A stretch of DNA of 64,000 bases, taken from the NCBI RefSeq assembly GCF_003696285.1, contig NZ_RFFL01000011.1, positions 62,001-126,000 of the forward strand. Reading direction: 5' to 3'. Under the pieces are notes generated by a model that did not search any database, was not told the origin of the DNA, and saw only the letters and a list, made by a program, of their open reading frames with translations. The position numbers and the translations under genes were made by a program. The stretch's first letter is position 1; every line of letters begins with the position of its first letter. The DNA comes from Stutzerimonas nitrititolerans. GTDB lineage: Bacteria; Pseudomonadota; Gammaproteobacteria; Pseudomonadales; Pseudomonadaceae. Below are positions 57,201 to 64,000 of the stretch, piece by piece.

Positions 57201-58178
57201 CTATGAAACCGCGCTGAAACGTCGTCGGTATTCGCTAGGTGTGAGTCCGACGATGCCTGTGAACACCTTGCGGAACGCTCCGGGGTCACCATAGCCGACC
57301 TCCCAGGCGATTCGCTCGATGGGTAGCTGGCTCGCCTGCAGCATTTCCCGGGCGCGGCCCACGCGCAGGCGCTGGCAGTATTCGGTGGTGGTCATGCCGG
57401 TAGCTTTCTGGAAGCGGCGCAGAAAGGTGCGCACCTCCATGCTGGCACGTTGCGCCAGATCGGCCAGGACGACCTGTCTGGCGCCCGTCTCTTGCAGCCA
57501 GTGCTGAACGGCCAGCACGGCCTGGTCGCCATGAGCCAGCCGCGGCGCGAAGGCGCTGTAGTAGCGCTGCTGGCGTCCGGGCGGATCGACGAGAAGCATC
57601 TGGGCAGTGTCGATCATCACCGTAGCGCCCAGGTAGCGGTCCACCAGGCGCAATCCCAGGTCGATCCAGGCCATGACGCCGCCAGCGGTGATGATGTCGT
57701 CGGTGTCGATGATGAGCTGATCGACATCGAGCTGCACGCCGGGGAAGCGCTCCGTGAATTTCTCCACGTAAAGCCAATGCGTAGTGATCGTGCGACCGGA
57801 CAGCAAGCCTGTTTCGCCGAGCAGGAATGCGCCGGCACACACGGATGCGAGCGTGGTCCCGTCGCGATGCTGCGCCTGCAGCCATTCCCTGTACGGCGCG
57901 GCTGCGCTGGTGGAAATCGGTTCTTCCAGGCTGGGAGGAAGAATCAGCACGGCGGGCCTGGTATTCGTGCCAGGAAGCGAATCTTGAATGCGCACCGGGG
58001 ATTCGTAGGGGCTTTGCATTTGCCACTGACTGATGCGCAGGGGCGGCGTGTCTGGCACCCCTCGCTCGCTGGTGATTCGTTGTGCGAAAACGAACAGATC
58101 GGTCAGGCCCAGTACCGTCGCCAGTTGCGCAGCGGGATAAAGCAGAATCCCTATCTCAATGATGTTTCTATCCGACAT
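57201..58178 (-). CDS. GlxA-type AraC regulator (DJ-1/PfpI + AraC)
   Basis: 325 residues: N-terminal DJ-1/PfpI-like domain with [20 protein letters not shown] (nucleophile-elbow Cys) near residue 108, and C-terminal AraC helix-turn-helix pair ([40 protein letters not shown]). Divergent from the isochorismatase-like gene at 58285, with 106 bases between, so that gene is the likely target. ATG at 58178 gives the canonical N-terminus. Confidence 0.9.
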   Translation of the reverse strand: MSDRNIIEIGILLYPAAQLATVLGLTDLFVFAQRITSERGVPDTPPLRISQWQMQSPYESPVRIQDSLPGTNTRPAVLILPPSLEEPISTSAAAPYREWLQAQHRDGTTLASVCAGAFLLGETGLLSGRTITTHWLYVEKFTERFPGVQLDVDQLIIDTDDIITAGGVMAWIDLGLRLVDRYLGATVMIDTAQMLLVDPPGRQQRYYSAFAPRLAHGDQAVLAVQHWLQETGARQVVLADLAQRASMEVRTFLRRFQKATGMTTTEYCQRLRVGRAREMLQASQLPIERIAWEVGYGDPGAFRKVFTGIVGLTPSEYRRRFSAVS

Positions 58179-58284
58179 GTGTCGATACAGCCCTTGAAGA
58201 TGTCGATCTCGCCACTTCGCAACAAGCGCCACGTTGGCCGATGATGGTCGCGTTCCCCCATACACCATCGTCAAGGAGCCAGTA

Positions 58285-58833
58285 ATGAGCAAGCGTGCAT
58301 TGGTCGTAATCGACCTGCAGAACGAATATCTGCCGACGGGCAATCTACCGCTGACCGGTATCGAGGCCGCCGTCGCCAACGCGGTGAAGGTGATTGCCGA
58401 TTCCCGCGCCAAGGGCGTTCCGGTCATTCACGTCCGCCATGAATTCGCTCATGGAGAAATGCCGGTTTTCGTCCCGGGCACTCCCAACGTGGATATCCAG
58501 CCGGCTGTCGCCCCGCAGGATGGCGAAGCCCTCATCGTCAAGAACTACCCCAACTCGTTCCGTGAAACGGAACTCCAGCAGCTGCTAGACGAGCGGAGCA
58601 TCGAGGAAGTGGTGATCGTCGGCGCGATGAGCCACATGTGCGTCGATGCCGGCGTTCGTGCCGCGGCGGATCTGGGTTATTCGGTGACCGTGCTGCACGA
58701 TGCCTGCGCGACGCTCGACCTGGAGTTTGAGGGCGTACAGGTTCCGGCAGCCCAGGTGCATGCGGCCATGATGGCTGCACTGAAGTTCGGCTACGCCAAT
58801 GTGATTTCGACACAAGCCTATCTGACGGTTTGA
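58285..58833 (+). CDS. Isochorismatase-like cysteine hydrolase
   Basis: 182-residue cysteine hydrolase. Catalytic Asp in [12 protein letters not shown] (near residue 10), Lys in [10 protein letters not shown] (near 84) and Cys in [20 protein letters not shown] (near 119) form the family triad. Cytosolic; acts on an amide or ester not identifiable here. AAGGAGCC lies upstream of ATG. Flanked by two GlxA-type regulators. Confidence 0.9.
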   Translation: MSKRALVVIDLQNEYLPTGNLPLTGIEAAVANAVKVIADSRAKGVPVIHVRHEFAHGEMPVFVPGTPNVDIQPAVAPQDGEALIVKNYPNSFRETELQQLLDERSIEEVVIVGAMSHMCVDAGVRAAADLGYSVTVLHDACATLDLEFEGVQVPAAQVHAAMMAALKFGYANVISTQAYLTV

Positions 58834-58975
58834 GCCATCCGTTGGCTTCCCCGATCTGTGCACGATCCGCAGGTCGGGAAAGCACCCGTCGGCGATACCG
58901 CTTGGCTACGCGGTTTGACCTGAATGGTAGTCATGGATATTTTCAGGCCAACTTTTTTTCTAAGACGGATCGTCT

Positions 58976-59977
58976 ATGTCCATGCTTCGCGTTGCCGTCC
59001 TGGCGTTCGATGGCGTGAGCCTGTTCCACCTCTCCGTGCCCGGAATGGTCTTTGGCGCAGCCAAGGATGCACCGGACCTGCCGCATTACGAAGTGCGCTA
59101 TTGCGCTGCAAAGCCGGGCCAGATCCGTAGCGAACAAGGCGTGATGATCGAAGTGTCCGATGGGCTGGAGGCGATGGCGCGTGCCGATATCGTCATCGTG
59201 CCGGCATGGAGCGATCCCAGCCTGCACGCGCCGGCCGAACTGACCGCGGCCTTGCGCCGGTGTCATGCGCAGGGCGCGCTGGTCGTCGGCTTGTGCCTGG
59301 GCGCTTTCGTGTTGGGCGATGCCGGTCTGCTGGATGGCCGCGAAGCCACCACGCATTGGGTGGCGCGCGACCTGTTCGCGCGGCGCTTCCCCAGCAGCCA
59401 CTTCCGCCCGGACGTGCTCTACGTTGCCGACGACAACATCGTCACCTCGGCCGGTACGGTCGCAGCCATCGACTGTTGCCTGCACCTGCTGCGTCAGCGA
59501 CATGGAGCCGACGTGGCGAATCGGCTGGCCAGGCTGCTGGTTACGCCCCCGCACCGGCAAGGCGGGCAGGCGCAGTACATCGAACAGCCTGTTCCGCAGC
59601 TGCCGAGCGAAAGCCGGCTGCCCGGCGTGCTGGAGTGGGCGCGGGAACATCTGGCCGAACCCTTGTCGCTCGACACGCTGGCCGATGTGGCCAGCATGAG
59701 CCGTCGCACCTTCACCCGTCGCTTTCGCGAAACCACGGGCACGACCTTCATCAGATGGCTCAACGCCGAACGTGTAGCGCGGGCACAGCAACTCCTGGAA
59801 ACCACTGACATGCCGATCGACTGCATCGCATCGGAGGTAGGTTTCGGAACGTCGCTTTCGCTGCGCCAGCAATTCGCTGCACAACTGGGCACTACGCCTT
59901 CGGATTACCGGCGAACCTTCTGCAAGGAGCTGCGCACGAAAGGCGCTGAGTCGATTAAAGGCAGCTTGGGCTTCTAG
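58976..59977 (+). CDS. Second GlxA-type AraC regulator
   Basis: 333 residues: DJ-1/PfpI-like N-terminal domain with VGLCLGAFVLGDAGLLDGRE (near residue 103) and C-terminal AraC domain (ADVASMSRRTFTRRFRETTG, DCIASEVGFGTSLSLRQQFA). Resembles FtrA-like activators. Its last four bases overlap the convergent LysE gene at 59974. The 142-base gap before it contains no gene. Confidence 0.88.
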   Translation: MSMLRVAVLAFDGVSLFHLSVPGMVFGAAKDAPDLPHYEVRYCAAKPGQIRSEQGVMIEVSDGLEAMARADIVIVPAWSDPSLHAPAELTAALRRCHAQGALVVGLCLGAFVLGDAGLLDGREATTHWVARDLFARRFPSSHFRPDVLYVADDNIVTSAGTVAAIDCCLHLLRQRHGADVANRLARLLVTPPHRQGGQAQYIEQPVPQLPSESRLPGVLEWAREHLAEPLSLDTLADVASMSRRTFTRRFRETTGTTFIRWLNAERVARAQQLLETTDMPIDCIASEVGFGTSLSLRQQFAAQLGTTPSDYRRTFCKELRTKGAESIKGSLGF

Positions 59978-60573
59978 AGCAACAACGCCAGCCAGGTCGA
60001 AGCCAGCAGCAGTATCGCCAGCAGCTGATTGAAGCGCCGCACCCGTTGCGGTGATTGCAGGAGACGCGCGCTGCCCGCACCGAGCAGCGCCCAGACGCTC
60101 ATGCAGGGCAGCGTCATGAGCAGGAAGACGAACGACAGCTCCGCGACCCGTACGGCCTTGTCCGCAGAGCCCGCAGCGAACACGCTGACCACCGCGACGG
60201 CCATCATCCATACCTTGGGGTTGACCAGTTGCAGCAGCGCCGCGCCCAGCGGTCCCAGCTCGCGATGCGTTGCCGAAGCTGTCTCGAAGGATTGCGCCGC
60301 GCTGCGCAGCAGTTGCCAGGCCAGCCAGCTCAGCCATAGCGCGCCGAGCAGGCTCATCGCCTGCTGCACGCGCGGGTAGCGCTGCAGCGCCTCGCCCAGG
60401 CCGAGACCCACCAGCAGTACGATCAGCGCGGCGGCCAGGCTGGCGCCGAGCACCAGCGGCAGGGTTGCACGCAGGCCGAAGCGCGCGCCGTGGCCGAGGA
60501 CGAGTATGTTCGTCGGCCCCGGCGTGATGCTGGCGACGAAGGCGAAGATGAGAAAGGGCAGCAGGGACTGCAT
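59974..60573 (-). CDS. LysE-family exporter
   Basis: 199-residue inner-membrane exporter of the LysE/RhtB family with SITPGPTNILVLGHGARFG near the N-terminus and LVNPKVWMMAVAVV in the middle; about six helices. Substrate unknown. Follows an AraC regulator on the same strand (90-base gap), which may control it. Confidence 0.88.
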   Translation of the reverse strand: MQSLLPFLIFAFVASITPGPTNILVLGHGARFGLRATLPLVLGASLAAALIVLLVGLGLGEALQRYPRVQQAMSLLGALWLSWLAWQLLRSAAQSFETASATHRELGPLGAALLQLVNPKVWMMAVAVVSVFAAGSADKAVRVAELSFVFLLMTLPCMSVWALLGAGSARLLQSPQRVRRFNQLLAILLLASTWLALLL

Positions 60574-60663
60574 GGTTCAGTCCCTCCGGCTGTTATGTGG
60601 ATGGTTGTCAGGCATGGCATGGTTCTCCTCGATGGAAAGCCATGCTCGGTCACTGTTGCTGGT

Positions 60664-61608
60664 TCAGTCTGGAAGTTTTGAGCAGCGTCGGCGGTAGTCG
60701 GCGGGGGTGAGTTGGTAGGCGCGGCGAAACCAGCGGCCCAGATGGCTCTGGTCGGCGAACCCCAGGGCACAGGCGACATCCGCAGGGCTGTCGCCTCGTG
60801 CGAGTTGCTGACGCGCTTTGGCCAGGCGCAGCTGGATCAGGTAGGCATGGGGCGCCAGGCCGAAGGCGCTCTTGAAGGCGCGGCTGAGACGAAAGCGGTC
60901 CACCGCGCAAACCGCCGCAAGCTCGTCCAGGCCGATGTCCTGGGCGAAATGTGCATGCAGGTAGTCCCGCGCGATCTGCGCCACCAGTGGCAGGCGCGGG
61001 TCCGGGTTGGCACGTTTGCGCCAGTGCAGGTGGCCGGTCATGGTGGCGAGCAGATCGTCGATGGCGCTCTGTCGCACGATGCGCAGCTCGCGCGCGTGCA
61101 AGGCGTGGAACGCGCGGAAGATGGCCCCCGACAGGTATCGATCGGTGCTCAGGGTGTCGGCGAAGCTCGGCTGGCTGTCGGCCGGCGCATGCTCGAACAA
61201 TGCGTGCAGCTCGCGCTCGAGCCATCGCGGATCGAGGTAGAGCATCGAGTAGGTGAAGCCGTCCTCCGTCGGCGCGTGGCCGTCATGGAGCTCACCCGGT
61301 TCGAGCAGGATGGCCTTGCCCGGTGTGCTCACATGCTTCATCCGTCGACAGTGGAACTGCTGCACACCTTGTTCGGTCACGCCCACCAGGAAGCTGTCGT
61401 GCCAGTGCGGATCATAGGCATGCCCCCGGAAATGCGCGCGGATCGACTCGATACCGGTGTCGGCATCCTGAGCAAGGTCGATCCAGTTGCGAGCGTTCAA
61501 GGGGCATTCCGGTGGGAGTATCAAGGCCAATGCAGACCTTAGCGGGTCGGGACCTGGAAGGTTAGAAGATTTGTGCAGGGCAGCGCTCGATTTGTTCACG
61601 TGTGGCAC
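60664..61608 (-). CDS. AraC-family regulator with cupin sensor domain
   Basis: 314 residues from a GTG at 61608; a shorter protein from a TTG near 61503 is possible because homology starts around GIESIRAHFRGHAYDPHWHD. N-terminal AraC_binding cupin (to about residue 200) and C-terminal helix-turn-helix pair (LAAVCAVDRFRLSRAFKSAF, DVACALGFADQSHLGRWFRR). Likely regulates the downstream LysE exporter. 21 bases downstream of the methyltransferase gene. Confidence 0.85.
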   Translation of the reverse strand: MPHVNKSSAALHKSSNLPGPDPLRSALALILPPECPLNARNWIDLAQDADTGIESIRAHFRGHAYDPHWHDSFLVGVTEQGVQQFHCRRMKHVSTPGKAILLEPGELHDGHAPTEDGFTYSMLYLDPRWLERELHALFEHAPADSQPSFADTLSTDRYLSGAIFRAFHALHARELRIVRQSAIDDLLATMTGHLHWRKRANPDPRLPLVAQIARDYLHAHFAQDIGLDELAAVCAVDRFRLSRAFKSAFGLAPHAYLIQLRLAKARQQLARGDSPADVACALGFADQSHLGRWFRRAYQLTPADYRRRCSKLPD

Positions 61609-61629
61609 GGGTTGCGGGGGATGGGTTGC

Positions 61630-62388
61630 TCATGCGCGTCCAATCCTCATGTTGATGGGCCAGGTGATCGAGTGTCGGGTCGTGGGGTCGCCCCATGGCT
61701 CGGCGATGTCTGCGGCGAATCGATGCAGCAGATCCTCGCGCCCGGCTTCCCTGGCGCTGCGCACCGCCGACCAGGTCGAGAGGTAGCCGAGGAACTCTTC
61801 GAGGCGCCACTCCAGCTCAATGGCTATTGGAGGACCTTGCAGCTCGGAAAAGGGGAAGTCGATGGTCGAGTAGCCGCTGTCCACCAGCTTGCGCTCGGCG
61901 GGCCAGTACGGACCGATCTCGTCCCAGTAGAACTGCTCGAAACGGGTGCCCAGCTCGCCGCCGAGGCGCAGCACGCCATAGCTGACCAGCGCCAGTATCG
62001 CGTCCGGTGCCGCTACCCGGCGTACTTCGGCATAGAACCTGGGCAAGTCGAACCAGTGCGCCGCCTGGGCGGCGGTGATCAGGCTGGCGCTGCGGCTCGG
62101 GAGGGGCAGCTCTTCCGCCGGAGCGCAACCATAGACGACGTTCTCCTGCGGTGCGGCGTGGGCGATCTGATCCTCGCTTGGGTCGAACCCGGCCACCGCC
62201 TCGAAATGCGAGGCAAGGAGTTTGCTCAGTTGCCCGTTGCCGCAGCCGACATCGACTGCCAGCGCCGTGTCGGGCACCAGCGAGGCCAGGTAGGCCGCGA
62301 GCGCCGGCGGGTATTCGGGCCGGAAGCGCGCGTAGGCCTGCCCGCCCTGGTCGAACCAGTTCTTCCGTTCCGCGTCGGGGCTATTCAT
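61630..62388 (-). CDS. Class I SAM-dependent methyltransferase
   Basis: 252-residue methyltransferase_11-type protein. SAM motif I LAVDVGCGNGQLSKLLA near residue 44, acidic loop AVAGFDPSEDQI, and ITAAQAAHWFDLPRFYAEVR, the pattern of trans-aconitate/UbiE-like small-molecule methyltransferases. Substrate unknown. First of three leftward genes (methyltransferase, AraC, LysE). Upstream 62389-62575 has no gene. Confidence 0.88.
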   Translation of the reverse strand: MNSPDAERKNWFDQGGQAYARFRPEYPPALAAYLASLVPDTALAVDVGCGNGQLSKLLASHFEAVAGFDPSEDQIAHAAPQENVVYGCAPAEELPLPSRSASLITAAQAAHWFDLPRFYAEVRRVAAPDAILALVSYGVLRLGGELGTRFEQFYWDEIGPYWPAERKLVDSGYSTIDFPFSELQGPPIAIELEWRLEEFLGYLSTWSAVRSAREAGREDLLHRFAADIAEPWGDPTTRHSITWPINMRIGRA

Positions 62389-62573
62389 CGTTGGAAACTC
62401 CTGCTGCGGGGCATTGCTTGATGTCGGTCAGGCGCTGCGAGAAAACACTGCCGCAGCGAGGCTGCTTGCCGTACGCGGGCGCAGCTGGAAGCAACTTGCA
62501 TCAGCGCTAACTTGATTTGCAAGCCGGTCCGCTCGATCAGGATCGGCTGTGAGTGTGGTCATGCTTCGGCAAA

Positions 62574-62612
62574 TAATATGCTTGCAGACATAATATTAAA
62601 AAATATAATATC
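62574..62612. promoter_or_regulatory. AT-rich operator/promoter of the sulfur module
   Basis: ataatat near 62573-62579, taatatta (62591-62598) and tataatat (62604-62611) in GC-rich surroundings, just before the ArsR-type gene at 62640. Such AT-rich dyads are the sites bound by BigR/SqrR-type repressors, and tataat can serve as the -10. Exact operator limits are not certain. Confidence 0.5.
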
Positions 62613-62639
62613 TTTCGCGAAATCTACCGAGGTGAATAC

Positions 62640-62954
62640 GTGAAGCAATCGGACATACAGCAGCTGCGGGCCAATGCCGATGCTGCAGGTCAGCTTCTGA
62701 AAGCGTTGGGTAATCCGGATCGCCTGCTGTTGCTGTGCCAGTTGGTCGAAGGCGAGCGCAGCGTCAGTGAGCTGGAAACGCTGCTGGGCATTCAGCAACC
62801 GACACTGTCCCAGCAACTGGGCGTTTTGCGCCGGGAAGGGCTGGTGGCGACGCGCCGGGAAGGCAAGCAGATCTTCTACCGGATCGACAGCCCGGCGGCA
62901 CTGGCGGTGATCAACACCCTGTATCAGCTGTTCTGCGCGGAGCAGGGCAAATGA
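62640..62954 (+). CDS. ArsR-family persulfide sensor, BigR/SqrR-like
   Basis: 104-residue winged-helix repressor from a GTG at 62640. HTH region VSELETLLGIQQPTLSQQLG, wing REGKQIFYRI. It has exactly two cysteines, Cys33 (LLLLCQL) and Cys99 (QLFCAEQ), 66 residues apart, the same distance as the persulfide-sensing pairs of BigR and SqrR, and no metal-binding ELCVC motif. Overlaps the YeeE/YedE gene by four bases, so it is likely autoregulated and controls the transporter. Confidence 0.88.
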   Translation: MKQSDIQQLRANADAAGQLLKALGNPDRLLLLCQLVEGERSVSELETLLGIQQPTLSQQLGVLRREGLVATRREGKQIFYRIDSPAALAVINTLYQLFCAEQGK

Positions 62955-63385
62955 ATATCGACTGGCCGAGCTTCACACCCTGGACATCCCTGGCCGGCGG
63001 CGTGCTGATCGGCCTGGCTGCCAGCCTGTTCGTCGTTGTCAACGGCCGTATCGCCGGGGTCAGCGGACTGCTGGCCGGCCTCTTGCGGCCCGGTAGCGAA
63101 GGGTGGGCGGAGAAGGGACTTTTCCTGACGGGGCTTGTCCTGGCGCCACTGCTGTGGCGAGCGTTCGGCGACTGGCCGCAGGCTGAATTCCAGGTCGGGT
63201 TGCCCGGCCTGATGCTGGCTGGCCTGTTGGTCGGCATCGGCACGCGTTACGGCTCCGGCTGCACCAGCGGCCATGGCGTCTGCGGGATGTCACTGCTCTC
63301 GCTGCGCTCGCTGATCGCGACCTCGAGTTTCATCGCCAGCGGTGTTGCCACCGTCTACGTCATGCGTCACCTGCTGGGGAGCTGA
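62951..63385 (+). CDS. YeeE/YedE half-transporter, first subunit
   Basis: 144-residue membrane protein, four helices (about 12-32, 50-65, 78-98, 110-130). [20 protein letters not shown] holds the conserved cysteines of YeeE/TsuA-type thiosulfate/sulfur importers. Half-length relative to YeeE; works presumably with the next gene product. ATGA overlap with the regulator gene. Confidence 0.88.
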   Translation: MNIDWPSFTPWTSLAGGVLIGLAASLFVVVNGRIAGVSGLLAGLLRPGSEGWAEKGLFLTGLVLAPLLWRAFGDWPQAEFQVGLPGLMLAGLLVGIGTRYGSGCTSGHGVCGMSLLSLRSLIATSSFIASGVATVYVMRHLLGS

Positions 63386-63387
63386 GC

Positions 63388-63807
63388 ATGCGCAAGCTGA
63401 CGGCGTTCGCCGCGGGGCTGATCTTCAGCATGGGGCTGTTGCTGGCCGGCATGGGCGATCCGGCCAAGGTGCTGGGTTTCCTGGATCTGTTCGGCAGATG
63501 GGACCCTTCGCTGGGGCTGGTCATGGCTGGCGCCATTGCCGTGGCGATTGTGCCCATGCAGTGGGCCCGCAGGCAGCAGCGCTCGCTCCTCGGCGCTCTC
63601 ATGCAACTGCCGCTCAGGCGCAGGCCGGATCGCCGGCTGGTCGGTGGCAGCCTGTTGTTCGGCATCGGCTGGGGCATCGCGGGTATCTGTCCGGCACCGG
63701 CGCTGTCGCTGCTGTTGGCGGGGTACTGGCAGGCATTTCTGTTCGTGCTGGCGATGCTGGCCGGCATGGGACTGTTCAGCGCGCTGGAAAGCAGGCGCGC
63801 CCTTTGA
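63388..63807 (+). CDS. YeeE/YedE half-transporter, second subunit (DUF6691 type)
   Basis: 139-residue membrane protein with four helices; FGIGWGIAGICPAPALSLLL carries the single conserved cysteine matching the second half of YeeE. Begins two bases after the preceding stop. Pairing of the two halves mirrors the PmpA/PmpB arrangement next to bigR in Xylella and Agrobacterium. Confidence 0.86.
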   Translation: MRKLTAFAAGLIFSMGLLLAGMGDPAKVLGFLDLFGRWDPSLGLVMAGAIAVAIVPMQWARRQQRSLLGALMQLPLRRRPDRRLVGGSLLFGIGWGIAGICPAPALSLLLAGYWQAFLFVLAMLAGMGLFSALESRRAL

Positions 63808-63821
63808 TCGAGGAGATCGGC

Positions 63822-64000
63822 ATGAAAGCAAACATTGGCACCCTGGATCGCAGCCTGCGCATCGCTGCAGGCCTGTTTCTCATCGTCCTCAGCCTGTTCG
63901 GGGTGATTGGCTGGTGGGGCTGGCTCGGCGTGGTGCCGCTGGCCACAGGTCTCTTCCGGTTCTGCCCGGCCTACCGGTTGCTGGGTATCAGCTCCTGCAA
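63822..64000 (+). CDS. YgaP-like DUF2892 membrane protein, cut by window end
   Basis: 59 complete codons visible: MKANIGTLDRSLRIAAGLFL, then hydrophobic helices and FRFCPAYRLLGISSC. The DUF2892 signature NxGxxDRxxR and CPAY are those of the membrane domain of YgaP-type rhodanese proteins and their stand-alone forms. GAGGAG lies before the ATG. Probably the fourth gene of the sulfur operon; the end lies outside the window. Confidence 0.85.
   Translation, partial: MKANIGTLDRSLRIAAGLFLIVLSLFGVIGWWGWLGVVPLATGLFRFCPAYRLLGISSC

Overview
The window is a high-GC chromosome segment of a member of the Pseudomonadaceae. Its first 39.6 kb follows, gene for gene, the order known from Pseudomonas aeruginosa around PA0943-PA1013 (purN-purM, hda, wrbA-arsC, proS, an OprD-family porin, slyX, dps, aspS, pmpR, ruvCAB, tolQRAB-oprL-cpoB, queE-queC, tRNA-Lys, nadA, bepA, bcp-gcvR, dapA-bamC, purC, tRNA-Ser). 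REP palindromes of the gttcccacgc...gcgtgggaac type and the gene set fit Pseudomonas sensu lato, perhaps the stutzeri/Stutzerimonas group. The species assignment is inference.

Region 1 (1-39576) is core: purine synthesis, replication control (hda), envelope and redox genes, tRNA charging (proS, aspS), Holliday-junction processing (ruvABC), the complete Tol-Pal envelope constriction machine, queuosine precursor synthesis (queE, queC), NAD synthesis (nadA), outer-membrane assembly quality control (bepA, bamC) and lysine synthesis (dapA). It is interrupted once, at 20994-22286, by an IS4-family insertion sequence sitting inside a REP palindrome with a 12-bp target duplication. purC at this locus encodes the long (about 290 aa) form rather than the short form that I recall from P. 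aeruginosa.

Region 2 (39577-45512) is a 5.9-kb element integrated in the 3' end of tRNA-Ser(CGA), bounded by a perfect 26-bp repeat. It carries an integrase, a Pf-like (filamentous phage) replication initiator, three small early genes, an operator with a perfect inverted repeat, a divergent repressor and two AT-rich membrane-protein genes. No coat, adsorption, single-strand-binding or Zot-like assembly genes are visible. It looks like a filamentous-phage satellite or miniphage and is the best candidate here for an undescribed system.

Region 3 (45513 to about 56080) lies between a second and a third, decayed, copy of the tRNA-Ser 3' end with its downstream hairpin. It reads as an older, integrase-less island stacked at the same site. 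It holds soxR with a canonical SoxR-type promoter in front of a GNAT acetyltransferase, LysE and VOC genes, a cystine uptake/D-cysteine desulfhydrase cluster, a tandem-thioredoxin protein and two broken genes (a DsbD/ScsB-type reductase and a MocR regulator).

Region 4 (56100-64000) holds accessory metabolic and regulatory genes: an MBL-fold hydrolase, two GlxA-type AraC regulators around an isochorismatase-like hydrolase, a methyltransferase/AraC/LysE group, and at the right edge a sulfur module: a BigR/SqrR-like ArsR regulator with two cysteines, two YeeE/YedE half-transporters and a YgaP-like membrane protein cut by the window end.
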